Positions 35,124-64,000 of a stretch of DNA of 64,000 bases are shown here, piece after piece. The position numbers and the translations under genes are program-made. The DNA comes from Elysia crispata (taxonomy: Eukaryota; Mollusca; Gastropoda; Plakobranchidae), in the NCBI GenBank assembly GCA_033675545.1, contig JAWDGP010002020.1, positions 62,001-126,000 on the forward strand. The letters are read 5' to 3'. Position 1 is the first letter of the stretch, and each line of letters starts with the position of its first letter. The notes under the pieces are model-generated. The model saw only the letters and a list, made by a program, of their open reading frames with translations. It was not told the DNA's origin and searched no databases.

Positions 35124-35425
35124 ACTGTAAACTGTGAAGTAGGTGGGCAGAAACTTACAAAAAATACTTGCCACTCGGAGCCATGCGATGTCTTTTTCGT
35201 AGAAGCAACAGTGCCTTTCAATACCAAAAAAAATGAACTGTTGACAACAAAAAAAGCCAGATTTATTTATCACAAAAATATATATCAGACCTGAACTTTG
35301 AAATAATGTTTGTATAGTTTAGTCTCAATACAAAGATTTACCTTTTTTTTTCCCAAATTATATTGTCCTCTTAGTCTTGATAATTTCATACTTGTTTTTT
35401 GTTTTATCCCAAAGACTTCGAAATA
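35124..35425. mobile_element. Degraded copy related to the 31.5-kb pogo-like MITE
   Basis: CTGTGAAGTAGGTGGGC followed by ACTTGCC and GTGC(C)TTTCA words recurs from about 31985-32100. TATCCCAAAGACTTCGAAATA at 35405-35425 is the inverse of that element's left subterminal sequence. No intact termini remain. Confidence 0.45.
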
Positions 35426-36792
35426 TTCACACACAGTGTGTACACAATGATTTGAAAAAAAGAAACAAAAACAAATAATAGTCTTAAAATTTATTAGCAT
35501 ATTTCATTTTTCCTAATATGAAAGCCATAGTTTGTAAAATTCATAATCATGTACTTTAAAACATAGGAGGGCATACTAAAAGATACAGAAAAACTGTTAT
35601 GTACAAATTGTATCAGACATACATGAACATGTATACAAGTATATAAAAAGGACCTCAGGCATCTCAACTTTACTGATAAATATATAAAAATTACCCAGAT
35701 TGCACCATAAATTCTACAGATAAAACATGGACGATATTGGCATAAAAAAATGTAAGTTTTCATCTTCCACACACCTTTCACATGCAAAATTCTCAGAAAG
35801 TTCTGATTAAAAAATAAACACATATATGTATTTATAAAAGGACTGACCATACAAATCTGGATTCCAGCACCCAAAAACTTTATGGACTTCTTAGAAAATA
35901 AAAAAAAATTTAAGATGACACAGTAAGACATATGTCATAACTTGACAGGTATTGGCTCTAAAATGGTTTATGAAACACTGGCATAGCAAAAAGTCTCACG
36001 CAGAAATATGATCCATGACGCCAACAGAATGAATACATTACTTTTTTTGTCTTTATTGACACTGATTCTTAAAAGTTATAATTTCATACAATAAAAGACA
36101 TATTATATAGATATATCAAATTTAAAAGCAACCATAGTACAATTTAATATTCCTATATAGGCCACTCTATTCCTAAGTTGTTTATGTACAATATTACTAT
36201 TCAAATACCTCATAATCATAATTTTATTACATTATACTTTTAACTCTCTATGCTGTAATACACAATATCAATGTAATCCTCATAATCATAATTTTGTGAA
36301 ATTTAAAAGTGGCCTTGGTACATATATTTGTAACATTCACAAAGGCTACCTTACAGATAGTTGTAAATGTACAATATCAATTTTTAAATATATTGCTTAG
36401 CTATACTTGTATTAAAATTCAATAGTGGTTGAGCTAAATTGGTTTATTGGCCACTTATTTTTATTTTATATACAATACTAGCATGTATATACAGATATAA
36501 TTTTATACATGCACCTTTAGTCAGTCATTTATATTTTACATATACCACACTCTAACTAAGTAATGAACATCACATCCTTCAGAACCAAAAAATAGTGATA
36601 AAACTCCATTTCATTTTAAAAATTCAACATAAGAAATCTCTGTATTTCAGAGTTTGCCATTGATTTAGTTTCACTTGAGATGCAAAATGTAAGTTTTGCT
36701 TCCCTTTCATGATGCCATTAAATTTGTATCTCAACCTAGATTCTTTAAGTTTTACTTTGTGTTATAGTAGCCATCAATGCTGAAACAGAAAC

Positions 36793-37216
36793 CCTGATGA
36801 GTATCCAGAGTAGAGATAGCTAATTTCCAATGGTACTGCAGTACTCCTGATGAGTATCTAGAGTAGAGACAGCTAATTTCCAATGGTACTGCAGTACTCC
36901 TGATGAGTATCTAGAGTGAGAGAAAGCTAATTTCCAATGATACTGCAGTACTCCTGATGAGTATCTAGAGTAGAGAAAGCTAATTTCCAATGGTACTGCA
37001 GTACTCCTGATGAGTATCCAGAGCAGAGACAGCTAATTTCCAATGGTACTGCAGTACTCCTGATGAGTATCTAGAGTAGAGACAGCTAATTTCCAATGGT
37101 ACTGCAGTACTCCTGATGAGTATCTAGAGTAGAGACAGCTAATTTCCAATGGTACTGCAGTACTCCTGATGAGTATCCAGAGTACAGACAGCTAATTTCC
37201 AATGGTACTGCAGTAC
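36793..37216 (+). repeat. 53-bp tandem repeat, about 8 copies
   Basis: The unit begins CCTGATGAGTATCTAGAGTA and ends AATGGTACTGCAGTACT. It is 53 bp, repeated eight times with only a few substitutions and a single-base length change. Since 53 is not a multiple of 3, open frames across it are shadows. High identity implies recent expansion. Confidence 0.95.
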
Positions 37217-39161
37217 TTTCAGTATCTTTAAAAAGGCTGTTTCCTGCCATGGTCAACTTTTTACTTACTAGAAAAAAGTGAAAAGAAAAAAAAATTAAGA
37301 TATGCATATGTTTGAAATATGCAATAAGAATGTTTCTATTTCATTTTAATTAGGCTCAAATTTTGGAATTCTCTCTGAAATTCACATCACCAAGTGTATA
37401 AAAAGTATTAAAAATATTTAATTCTTAAACGAGAGCAACTTCCTTAAAATCTAATCCAATTTAGTTCAGCCTTAAAATCTGATCCAATAAAGCATGAGTT
37501 GCATTTGAAAAAGTGTCATTTAAAAACATTTTAAACTCATGATTGGTTCAATTATGTCTCTGTGATTATGGACAAAAAAAAGGATAAAAACAGAAAGATG
37601 AACAAAAGATTGTTCAATCAAGTTAGGTTACCATGAAATATAAAATTATCTCCAAACAAGAAGGGATAGACATTTTGAAAAATTGGAGAACAAATTTAAC
37701 TTGACTATAAATCCATTTCATTCTTTTTCACCTTATTGTAATACTTTTTACAGTATTGATTAAAGATGTAGGGTTCCAATCTGAATTTGTTTTGAGCTAA
37801 CGAAGGCTAAATTTTGTTATGAGAGGTTAAAGTTTCTATCTTAATTGTAACAAAAAGGCACAAAGGCCTATTCTATCTCAGGTAAAACTGGTAAAAGCTT
37901 CATGGCTAGGTAAACTTTCTCATTTTTTCATAATAGTGGAGAGAAACTGCATGAGTATGTTTAAAATGTTGTTCATTAAAAAAGACAATATGAACACATG
38001 TGATTTATTTTATTTATAAAATGCAGGATTTGAATGACAATTTAAAACAATGGTAACAATTCTCTAGCTACTAAAAAATCAATGATGAGTTGCAGAATGG
38101 TACCATACTTGGGTGGTAACACTGCCAGAAGTTTTGCTGCCATCAGAGATACAATGTGTTAATTCTCATTAAACTGAGCAGCTGAAAAGAAAAAAATCAT
38201 AATATAATGAAGACACATACATGTGCAGATAAAAACTATGTGCTAAAAAGCAACACCCCTATTGTCTCTTTAAAAAAACAAAAAAACAAAACTATCCCAG
38301 TTCAGGGTCAAAACAAAGAGAGAACTTGCGTTTCAAAAAATGATAAAAGATAAAATATTAATCTAAAACTTTCTTAGAAAACATTTCAGCCAATCAGCGC
38401 ATTTGTTTTAATCTCAAATTAAATTTGAAATGTTTTTATCATTAAATCTAGCAGGGTATCTTTACTGGGGGAATTAGTATTTCTCAAGCATATAACATAA
38501 CGAACAATGATGCTTGGGGCTGGAGGGGGTGGAAATGCAATTGAAATCTTTCTATTTATGATTATTTTAAAATGATCTATCTGGCTTTTTTTAAAAACAT
38601 TTGCAAGTAATTGATTCTTTCCTATGCTATTAATTCATATATAAAAAAAAAACAAAAAAAATAAGGCAACAAAAATCAAGCACAGGAGGACCTAAATTGA
38701 ATGAGATAATGACTATTTCATAGGTGCAAGGACTACCAGTCCCCAATCTCTAAGTGCAGTTAAAAAATGGGTGACCAATAATTATGGCTAAATTAAGTTT
38801 ACCTCCAAGCTAGCTCTGATGATACACCAAGAAACTACCACTCATTACCTGCTAGTACCATGAAAGGAGTGAACAATTCCCTGAAAACTGCTTCACACCC
38901 ATCCATGTACATGCCATCAAATAGAATAATATCTTCTTTATATAGAGACACCAAGAACTTGGGCATATACTATTATTATATTTTGTCACTTATTTTTAGC
39001 TGTGGATCTGACGCACACATGTGTTTACTCTATCTGTCCTCTTTTTTTTAACTTCAACTTTTACTTCAGACACAAATATTGAAGAATCTATATAGCAACG
39101 ATATAGTTGGCGTGTACTTTTTTTTTTATAAAAAAAAAAAAACCTACTATGTACTCACACT

Positions 39162-57697
<18,536 letters not shown>

Positions 57698-57699
57698 TT

Positions 57700-57850
57700 T
57701 GAATTCTAAGTATTAGATTGCGAGAAAAACTTTTGCAAGATCAATCTGTTCAGCTCGTGTTTTCTTTGAGCCGTAGCGTCTGTTTCGTTCATAATCATTT
57801 CCACTTTCGATTCAAACGGAAGTAAAGAGGTATCTATAGTTCCACCAGGT
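57700..57850 (-). promoter_or_regulatory. UBTF 5' UTR and proximal promoter
   Basis: The region upstream of the UBTF ATG (57697) contains an ETS-type CGGAAGT (plus, 57817-57823; ACTTCCG in the gene's direction) and CpG words, typical of housekeeping promoters. The transcription start cannot be placed. The whole 5' end sits in a gap of about 760 bp between the 3' ends of two LINEs. Confidence 0.4.
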
Positions 57851-58349
57851 CAAGTCATATTTTTTTTTTCCCGCATTACGTGCATTATTGCGTAACTACC
57901 GTTGTTCCGTACGTTTTTGCGAAGTAGCCACCAATTAAACTATAGATTTAAACTTTTTCTTTCAGTCAAGAAATTTGTTGGATTCTTGTCTTACTGAATC
58001 ATATTTAAATGTGCCATAAATCATTGTCCAATCTCAAAACAACTTCAAAATTTGCTTGAAAACAAGACCATGCGCCTCACACTGTACACTAAAATGTCAG
58101 ATTACCGATGGTGTCTGCATAACCAATGAGTTTCTTTGCAGAAGAGCTAAGATAAAAAGCACAGATAAATATATAATCACTTCATCGTGTGACAATCTTA
58201 GTAGGTTTACAATATTTAAAAACAAGTTTTGCGAGATGGGCAAAACACATGCAGAATATGTAGGGCAAGCAATAATCCCAAAATCATGGTTTCATCAGCA
58301 TTTCCAATTTCAACCTGGCTCAGTTTATAGGCCATTAAGAAATCATATC

Positions 58350-60110
58350 AATTTTTCCTTATCCCGGGCCAATTTTCTTCACTTTCGTTCATGTCCTTTC
58401 ACTTCTGATCACGCGGTCTTTCCCCTGATCTTTTGCCCTCAGTATTCCAATCCAGGGCCCGTTTTGTGATGATTTCGTCTGACTTTCTATGAGTCTGGCC
58501 AATCAGTTTCCAACGTCTCCTTCCAATTTCATCCACAACCAATTAGCTGCTCTGTTCTTCTCCAAACTTCCTCATTTCTGATCTTTTATATCCATCTTGT
58601 GCGATGAACCTTGCGTAGACAATTGAAAATCTAAATTCGCTTCGGATGCTCCTGAAATCAGCCTGCTCCTAATCTTCTTTCGTTGGAGAATGACACCGTT
58701 AAAAGCTTTCCCTGGGATTGATAGAAGAGTAAACCCTGTGCAATTTCCACATGCACTTAGATCTCCTTTCTTTGGAATTTTCACAAAGTACCACTCCTTC
58801 CACTCTTAGGGAAAGCGTCTTCTAGTCCAGATCTTTGCAAACAAGGGGCAGAGAGAAGCTGCACCATTTACATCTACCTTCAAAGCCTCCGGTGGGATTT
58901 AGTATGGTCCAGCTGTCTTCCCTTTGATAGCTTCAACAACCTCTTCCCTAGAACTCAGATCACATCAGAATCAGATTGCAACTCTTTTCTTTCCGACAAA
59001 ATTTCTGGCAAACTACTTGGTGGGGATCAGTTATTAAAAAGGGGGATCCCTAAAATGCTCTCGCCATCTTTCCACCTGGGCTTCTTTTAAAAAAAATCGC
59101 TTTCCCTTAGCACCTGCTCTGTACCTTTTTCTACTTCTTCACCTTTGATCTTCCTGTACGATTTGCATTTTTCTGCTTCTCCAACTCCCTTCTTTTCTGT
59201 GTCAAACCCATTCAGTTACGGCTTATCCATTCTTTTTGCTCCACTTTCTTTGATCCAAGGACATTTTGACAATCATGTTGTTGTATTGACTTCTTTGATC
59301 TTCGTCCAGTGATTTCCCATATCTCTATCCCCACTGATTTTCTCGCGTGCAATTGAAATTCTTTTTTCTTGAGGTCATCAAGGAGATTTCGCCTAGAATC
59401 TGCTTCTGCTTATTCTCGTATTTCTTCTTCATTTCTTCAGGCGAAGTGTAAGTTTTGCCTCAGCGTATGGTGGTCCGATACACCATCACCCCTCCCTGGA
59501 CAACATCTTCAAGTGGGCGTCTGAATCGCTTGGAAATATAGAAATGGTCAATTTTTGTTCTCGGTTGCTTTATGTATCCGCTTGTGTGGAAAAACGGAAC
59601 CTCCAATTATAAATCCATTGAAATCGCAGAAGTTTTCAAGTCGTTTTCCATTGTCTTTCATCAGTCCTAACCATTTCCCCATGAACAACTCCAATATTGG
59701 CATCGGCGTCTCCTGTCGCAGTAACATTACATTTTTCTTCTTCGGTAATTGGTCAATAGCTTCATAAAGTCTATTGTAAACAGCACCCTTGGTTTCCTCT
59801 TCTGCTTCAATTACTGGGGTATACACATGCACTATATTCATGTTTCCATTCTTTCTCCTAGTATTAAACGATGCCATGATGATTCTGTCTGCATTCTGCT
59901 CCCATCCTCTCAGAGACTTCAGTGCATACTGATCCAAAACCAGTACTACTCCTTCTGAATGGTGGTTGTTATCTCGTCCGGAGTACAGAATTGAAAATTT
60001 TGTTCTCCAGAGCTAACATCCACGGGGTCTCGCTTACTCCAAGTACATGCAACCTGTATCTTTTCATCTCTATGGAAATCTGAACACATTTTCCTCCTGG
60101 TACATGGTGT
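58350..60110 (-). mobile_element. Degraded non-LTR retrotransposon (endonuclease plus RT), minus strand
   Basis: Minus-strand translation from the 5' end gives NVHTMYQ.GGKCVQISIEMKRY, then an AP endonuclease stretch at 59937-59548 (DRIIMASFNTRRKNGNMNIV, LPKKKNVMLL, NGKRLENFCDFNGFIIGGS, VFPHKRIHKAT). An RT piece follows at 58784-58572 (KIPKKGDLSACGNCTGFTLL, SIPGKAFNGVILQRKK), then weak C-terminal similarity to about 58350. It has many stops and shifts and is much older than the LINE at 55085. The pattern resembles endonuclease-RT elements often annotated as craniofacial development protein 2-like in invertebrates. Confidence 0.75.
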
Positions 60111-62030
60111 GGACATTTCTCGACAAAATTCGGAGAAACTTTTTTTATGGCGAAGCTATCGAGAAGGTGGAGTCCTTTTGACTTAATCCACAGACCTCCA
60201 TCTGTTTTGCAGGTGGAGAGACTCCTTCATCTTCCAAAGAGTGAGAAAATGTAAATTACTTGTTAGTGTTTCATTAACTTTACCGTTTTTATATGGTCGG
60301 TAGTTAGCCCATCGCCAACTCGCTCGAGTCTGAAGACCAGGACCATCTGCACTTTAATTGATGAAGAAGTCATATCAGCGAAAGCATCAAGAGTAGAGGA
60401 AGTCATCAGGCTGGATAATTTACCAAAGTAGCTGATACAAGCAATCGGAAAAATATTATATATGGTCTACCTGTTGCATGCAACAAAAATTTTCCCATAG
60501 CGAATGACAATAAGCATGAACAAAGTCTCTTATCGACACCCCATAATCTTATAGAATCCACAAATATGCCAAAATATCGCACAATCAGCCTCATCAGTCA
60601 CACAAGGTGAGCTGTATTGAAGATGATACATGTAACAACCTTTTAAACGATTAGAGCCTATCTTTGAAGAACCCTCAAGAAATGGATCTGACCTTCAATT
60701 CAGGACACCGTGTGAGATTAACCCCAACACCAAGTCTTTGTTATTCGGATCAACACTTATGCCAACTGGATTGGCATGATTCATAGACCCCGATGAAAAA
60801 ATCTTCAGCGCACTTTGATAAAACAGTAAATAAGAGATAATTGAGAAATGCATTTGAAGTTAGATAAGGCTATTTGCTTATGCTCATTTTCTTCAACATA
60901 TTCTATGAAATTAATAATAAAAGCAGTATCAATAATTTCAATATGTCATGAACGGAATTCAAAAATAAAATAAAAAAAAAAAAAACTCACCAAAAACTAA
61001 CATTGTATTGTAATGGTGAAAAACATCACTTGGCTTATAAGACCCAAAGTTCAATCGAATCTCTATGATTGTAATTCCTTTATGACATCAGTTCTATGGA
61101 TTCACCAACGTGGACATCGTAAAAATAATCCTCGTGTACTAAAAAGCCAAAATAAAAAGCGATTCATATTCTATCTTGGTGACTGTTTTATACTGTTTTA
61201 CATTTCTTATACAACTACAGTTATCCTGGATCTTAAAATTGATTCTTGAACTAAAGCTGTATATGATGATTTAAGCGTTTTTGTCTAGCTTTTCTATGTT
61301 CAATAATCCAGGTCCAAGCTAATCAAGTTATTACGTTATCAAGCATGTCCCCTGCAAAAATAATGTAGACCAGTGAAATTATTCCCAGTAGGACAGGAAT
61401 GTGTCTATAGTCGCTACCGGTACTTAGAGTTAGGCATTGCCTGTTGCTCCGTTAAAAACATGAACTTCCCTTTTGACAAGACGTGGCCCTCATTGAGCAG
61501 TCGTGATACGGTAAGTGAAAAAGTAATTTTAGGTAAATCTGAAACTAGAATCTAAGTTCAGATAGTTAAAGTTATGAAACCCTATCAAAATGTTAAGATG
61601 AAAAACTTAAGGCATGATTCTCGATCTGTATTTGCATATTTTGTACAAATAGGACGACAGAAAATCTTAAAATCGTATCGCCGGCATTGTACCTGTGAAA
61701 CTTAGGAGATGTTAAATTCAATGTTTTTCAAGATTACATGCCTTCGTCTGCCACTCTCTTACTGATCGAGATCTAGATCTAGGCCTGGTATACAAAACCT
61801 AGACATACTAGACTATTATCTTACTTATATCTATGAATAATGTTTATTCCCTTGAACTATCCTAAATTCAGATCATGGTTTAGAATTAGCACGGATAATT
61901 CATGAAATGAAACTAAAGTTTTAGAACCGTAAGAACGAAGTGAAGTAAAGTTTAGTTCAGTGTATGGAGGCTCAGTATAGATACCTCACCCTGATTTGTT
62001 AGGCCTGAACAAGTGCACTTGTATCCTGTG
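60111..62030. other. Intergenic stretch, LINE 5' flank to CT repeat
   Basis: 60111-60420 may be the non-coding 5' part of the degraded minus-strand LINE. Beyond that I see no coding frame, RNA gene or terminal repeats, apart from the possible leader exon at 61460-61510. Confidence 0.35.
61460..61510 (+). other. Possible 5' leader exon with strong donor
   Basis: ATGAACTTCCCTTTTGACAA through AGTCGTGATACG runs into GTAAGTG, a strong donor at 61511. Spliced to the acceptor TTTTTCAG at 62654 it would make a short upstream ORF that stops before the ATG at 62687. So, if real, it is probably a leader exon. There is no independent support. Confidence 0.25.
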
Positions 62031-62035
62031 ATGGG

Positions 62036-62235
<200 letters not shown>

Positions 62236-62654
62236 ATTGAAGATGTGATTAGACATGAGAGTTTTGGAAATTCCTTCGCAAGTTGAGTGGTTTGTGAAAG
62301 CAAATTGAATATCTATGAAAGTTTTCTCACTATATTATATAGAAATATAAATTAATTAAAAAGTTTTTCAAAGAACATCCCCCCCCCTTTTTTTTTGAAA
62401 CAACATGAAAAAACAACAACAAAACAACATTTAATGATATATAGGGCCTAGTGTTGTTATTAAATGTAGCATAGACAACATTTATAATCACAATAATGCC
62501 ATAGAACTAAAGACTGCAACACATATTTGAACTAAAATAAAAACCTACTAATATAATTTTAAGGTTTCTTAAACGATTACAAAATTTAGAGTTCGTTATA
62601 TTATTAAAAATCTAGGAAGTAGGATCCTTTTTAAGCATGTTAACAATTTTTCAG

Positions 62655-62794
62655 CAGTTTTTGTTCTGACGTCATCATCACCTGAAATGTCGAACCCACT
62701 TTTGCTTGAGAATGTCTGGCTGCAGCAACAAAAATTTGAGGATGCTGAACGTCTTTACCAGCAATTGAAGGCGGGCACATCCTCTGCATCACAA
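62655..62794 (+). CDS. First coding exon of an unidentified gene
   Basis: The acceptor TTTTTCAG precedes 62655. The ATG at 62687 opens 36 codons up to the phase-0 donor CAA/GTAAGAG at 62795. The peptide starts MSNPLLLENVWLQQQKFEDA and continues ERLYQQLKAGTSSASQ, an amphipathic helix typical of a real N-terminus. The sequence CTGACGTCATCATCACCTGA, including a CRE-like TGACGTCA, lies just 5' of the ATG. No family was recognised. Further exons would lie beyond the window or in 62795-64000, where none was found. Confidence 0.55.
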
Positions 62795-63540
62795 GTAAGA
62801 GTTGTTGACCTTAAGCCTCAGTTTGCTAAGCTGAGGTTGGTTTTTGTTTCATAATTCAACAACGGTAAAGGCAAACTATGCAGGGATTACCATTGTTATT
62901 TGAATTTGTTAGTCCTGTTCCAATGTATGATCTTGTTTCTAAAACTTTTTAAAATTTATCTCGTTAAATAAGACTCACGTTTCACTCGACTTCAACCACC
63001 TAAGGTAAAATTTTATACATTTTTTCGTCAAAGACAATTTTTTGGGTTGACTTGCAAAAAAAAAATTATATTGTTACAAGGTGAGAGATGGAAACGGATA
63101 ATGTCACGTAAACAAAATCAGCACCCTTCTTATTTTGCCCTTAGTATATTGATATTGACATATGTGAAGTGTAAAACTTTGTATAGGTCATGCTCTGTTA
63201 GTATCTACGCATCACATTTTATTTTTTTTTTTGTAAACTGGAGAACTAATTTTAACAAATTCATGCAAACTACTCTGATAAAAAGACTTCACTGAGTTAT
63301 TTGATCTTATATGTTACCAATTTAAAGTATCATTCCCACAGCTTGTGCGCCTGTCCACACACATGGAGAGACAGCCAAAGCATATTACTTTCAGTTTACT
63401 TCGATAGAGTAATGCAGTTTTTTCCTTCACTACATTTTTGAATAAACAAATTAGGTCTTACCTTTTGCCTATTTTTTTTTAACCTTTGTCTAAAATCTAA
63501 AAATCACTGCGATAAATGCACAGGATATTTCTTACATCCA

Positions 63541-63704
63541 CCATTCTCCCTCCTCAGGCAATGTTCATTCATTTCTGCCGCATCTTCCCCACATTCCAGG
63601 TGTAACATTAGTTTGAGCGAAAATGGTTTAATCATTCGCCCAACAAGGTTTCTCGTCTCAGCAGCAATTTCATTGCAAAGCTCATTGATGTCTTTTCGAA
63701 GGTA
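63541..63704 (-). pseudogene. Coding-like remnant, unidentified
   Basis: The minus strand is open for about 60 codons. It reads LRKDINELCNEIAAETRNLV, then GRMIKPFSLKLMLHLECGED and AAEMNEHCLRRENGG. Charged, helical composition stands out from the AT-rich surroundings. There is no good start, and a stop lies six codons upstream. It may be an exon of a minus-strand gene or a transposon relic; I cannot name a family. Confidence 0.3.
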
Positions 63705-64000
63705 GAGTAAGAATCAGTTGTATTCATCCTCAGAGGAGAAGAATCATGAATAGTAAAAGAAGCACATTCAGATGAGTTCCTTGCCCTATCCAGCTATCAA
63801 GTGTGTTGTTGAACACAAGAAATGTCATTCTGGTTGACTTTGGACATATCTTATCAATGATGAAGTTACTTTCTTTTGATCCATCAACCTCTTATTTTGA
63901 AATGCCCTGTGACAATTTGTGATGTTGTTGATGTGAAGAGGATGAGAAAAGTCTATCGGAAATTTAACTTTAAAGATAAATGAAAGAATGACTAAGTTAT

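Larger units (their letters stand above)
28551..39161. other. Gene-poor interval between EMC2 and UBTF 3' ends
   Basis: No protein-coding exon could be supported over 10.6 kb. Recognisable contents are listed separately: a pogo-like element, its related fragment, a LINE 3' fragment, a hairpin and a 53-bp satellite. The distal part (roughly 36-39.1 kb) may include UBTF 3' UTR, since AATAAA on the minus strand occurs at 36052-36057. The remaining sequence is AT-rich with nothing I can name. Confidence 0.5.

Noticed and set aside
35494-35931. A 145-codon minus-strand frame
   Set aside because: Composition is that of random AT-rich DNA (Phe, Ile, Tyr, Cys excess); no domain, no splice support, no homology recognised.
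36793-37216. CRISPR-like regular array
   Set aside because: Units are contiguous tandem repeats without spacers, in an animal genome.
37086-37307. Minus-strand frame with repeated peptide units
   Set aside because: It is the translation of the 53-bp satellite; the unit length is not a multiple of three, so the frame is accidental.

Overview
The window is animal nuclear DNA: AT-rich, intron-dense, full of simple repeats, LINE and SINE debris and small DNA transposons. The protein sequences fit a lophotrochozoan, most likely a gastropod mollusc. Frequent AGATCTAGATCTAG runs are compatible with that but prove nothing. There is no sign of bacterial, phage or viral content. All exon models were built by hand from reading frame, splice sites and intron phase.

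Layout. (1) 1-9 kb, plus strand: 3' end of a gene whose last two main exons look like the C-terminus of the PHF20/PHF20L1 (MBD-R2) chromatin family. Two further exons could replace that coiled-coil tail with a very basic one. (2) 12.6-18.6 kb, minus strand: a complete six-exon axonemal dynein light intermediate chain gene, DNALI1. (3) 19.05-28.55 kb, plus strand: a complete ten-exon ER membrane complex subunit 2 gene, EMC2. It starts head-to-head with DNALI1, 455 bp apart, so the two probably share a promoter. (4) 28.6-39.1 kb: no gene seen. It holds a pogo-like DNA element and a related fragment, a LINE 3' fragment, a strong hairpin and a 53-bp satellite. (5) 39.16-57.70 kb, minus strand: a complete UBTF-like (UBF) gene in 12 coding exons. 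It has three HMG boxes and, in place of boxes 4-6 and the acidic tail, a lysine-rich tail with a thrice-repeated SLL-FS motif. Its introns hold a Tigger/pogo element, a 2-kb terminal-inverted-repeat (TIR) element, 56-bp satellite DNA and LINE pieces. (6) 57.8-64 kb: a second degraded LINE on the minus strand, a long CT/CTGT repeat, and the first coding exon of an unidentified plus-strand gene.

The most novel items are: a pair of about 2-kb DNA elements with CAC(A/G)GC termini and matching 4-bp target duplications (TGAA and AGTA), sharing an internal repeated module, one copy of which follows a tRNA-like head; the UBTF tail with its repeated motif, GC-AG intron and stop codon lying in a splice donor; the two alternative C-termini of the PHF20-like gene; and the sense-strand bias of long CT tracts, several close to splice sites.
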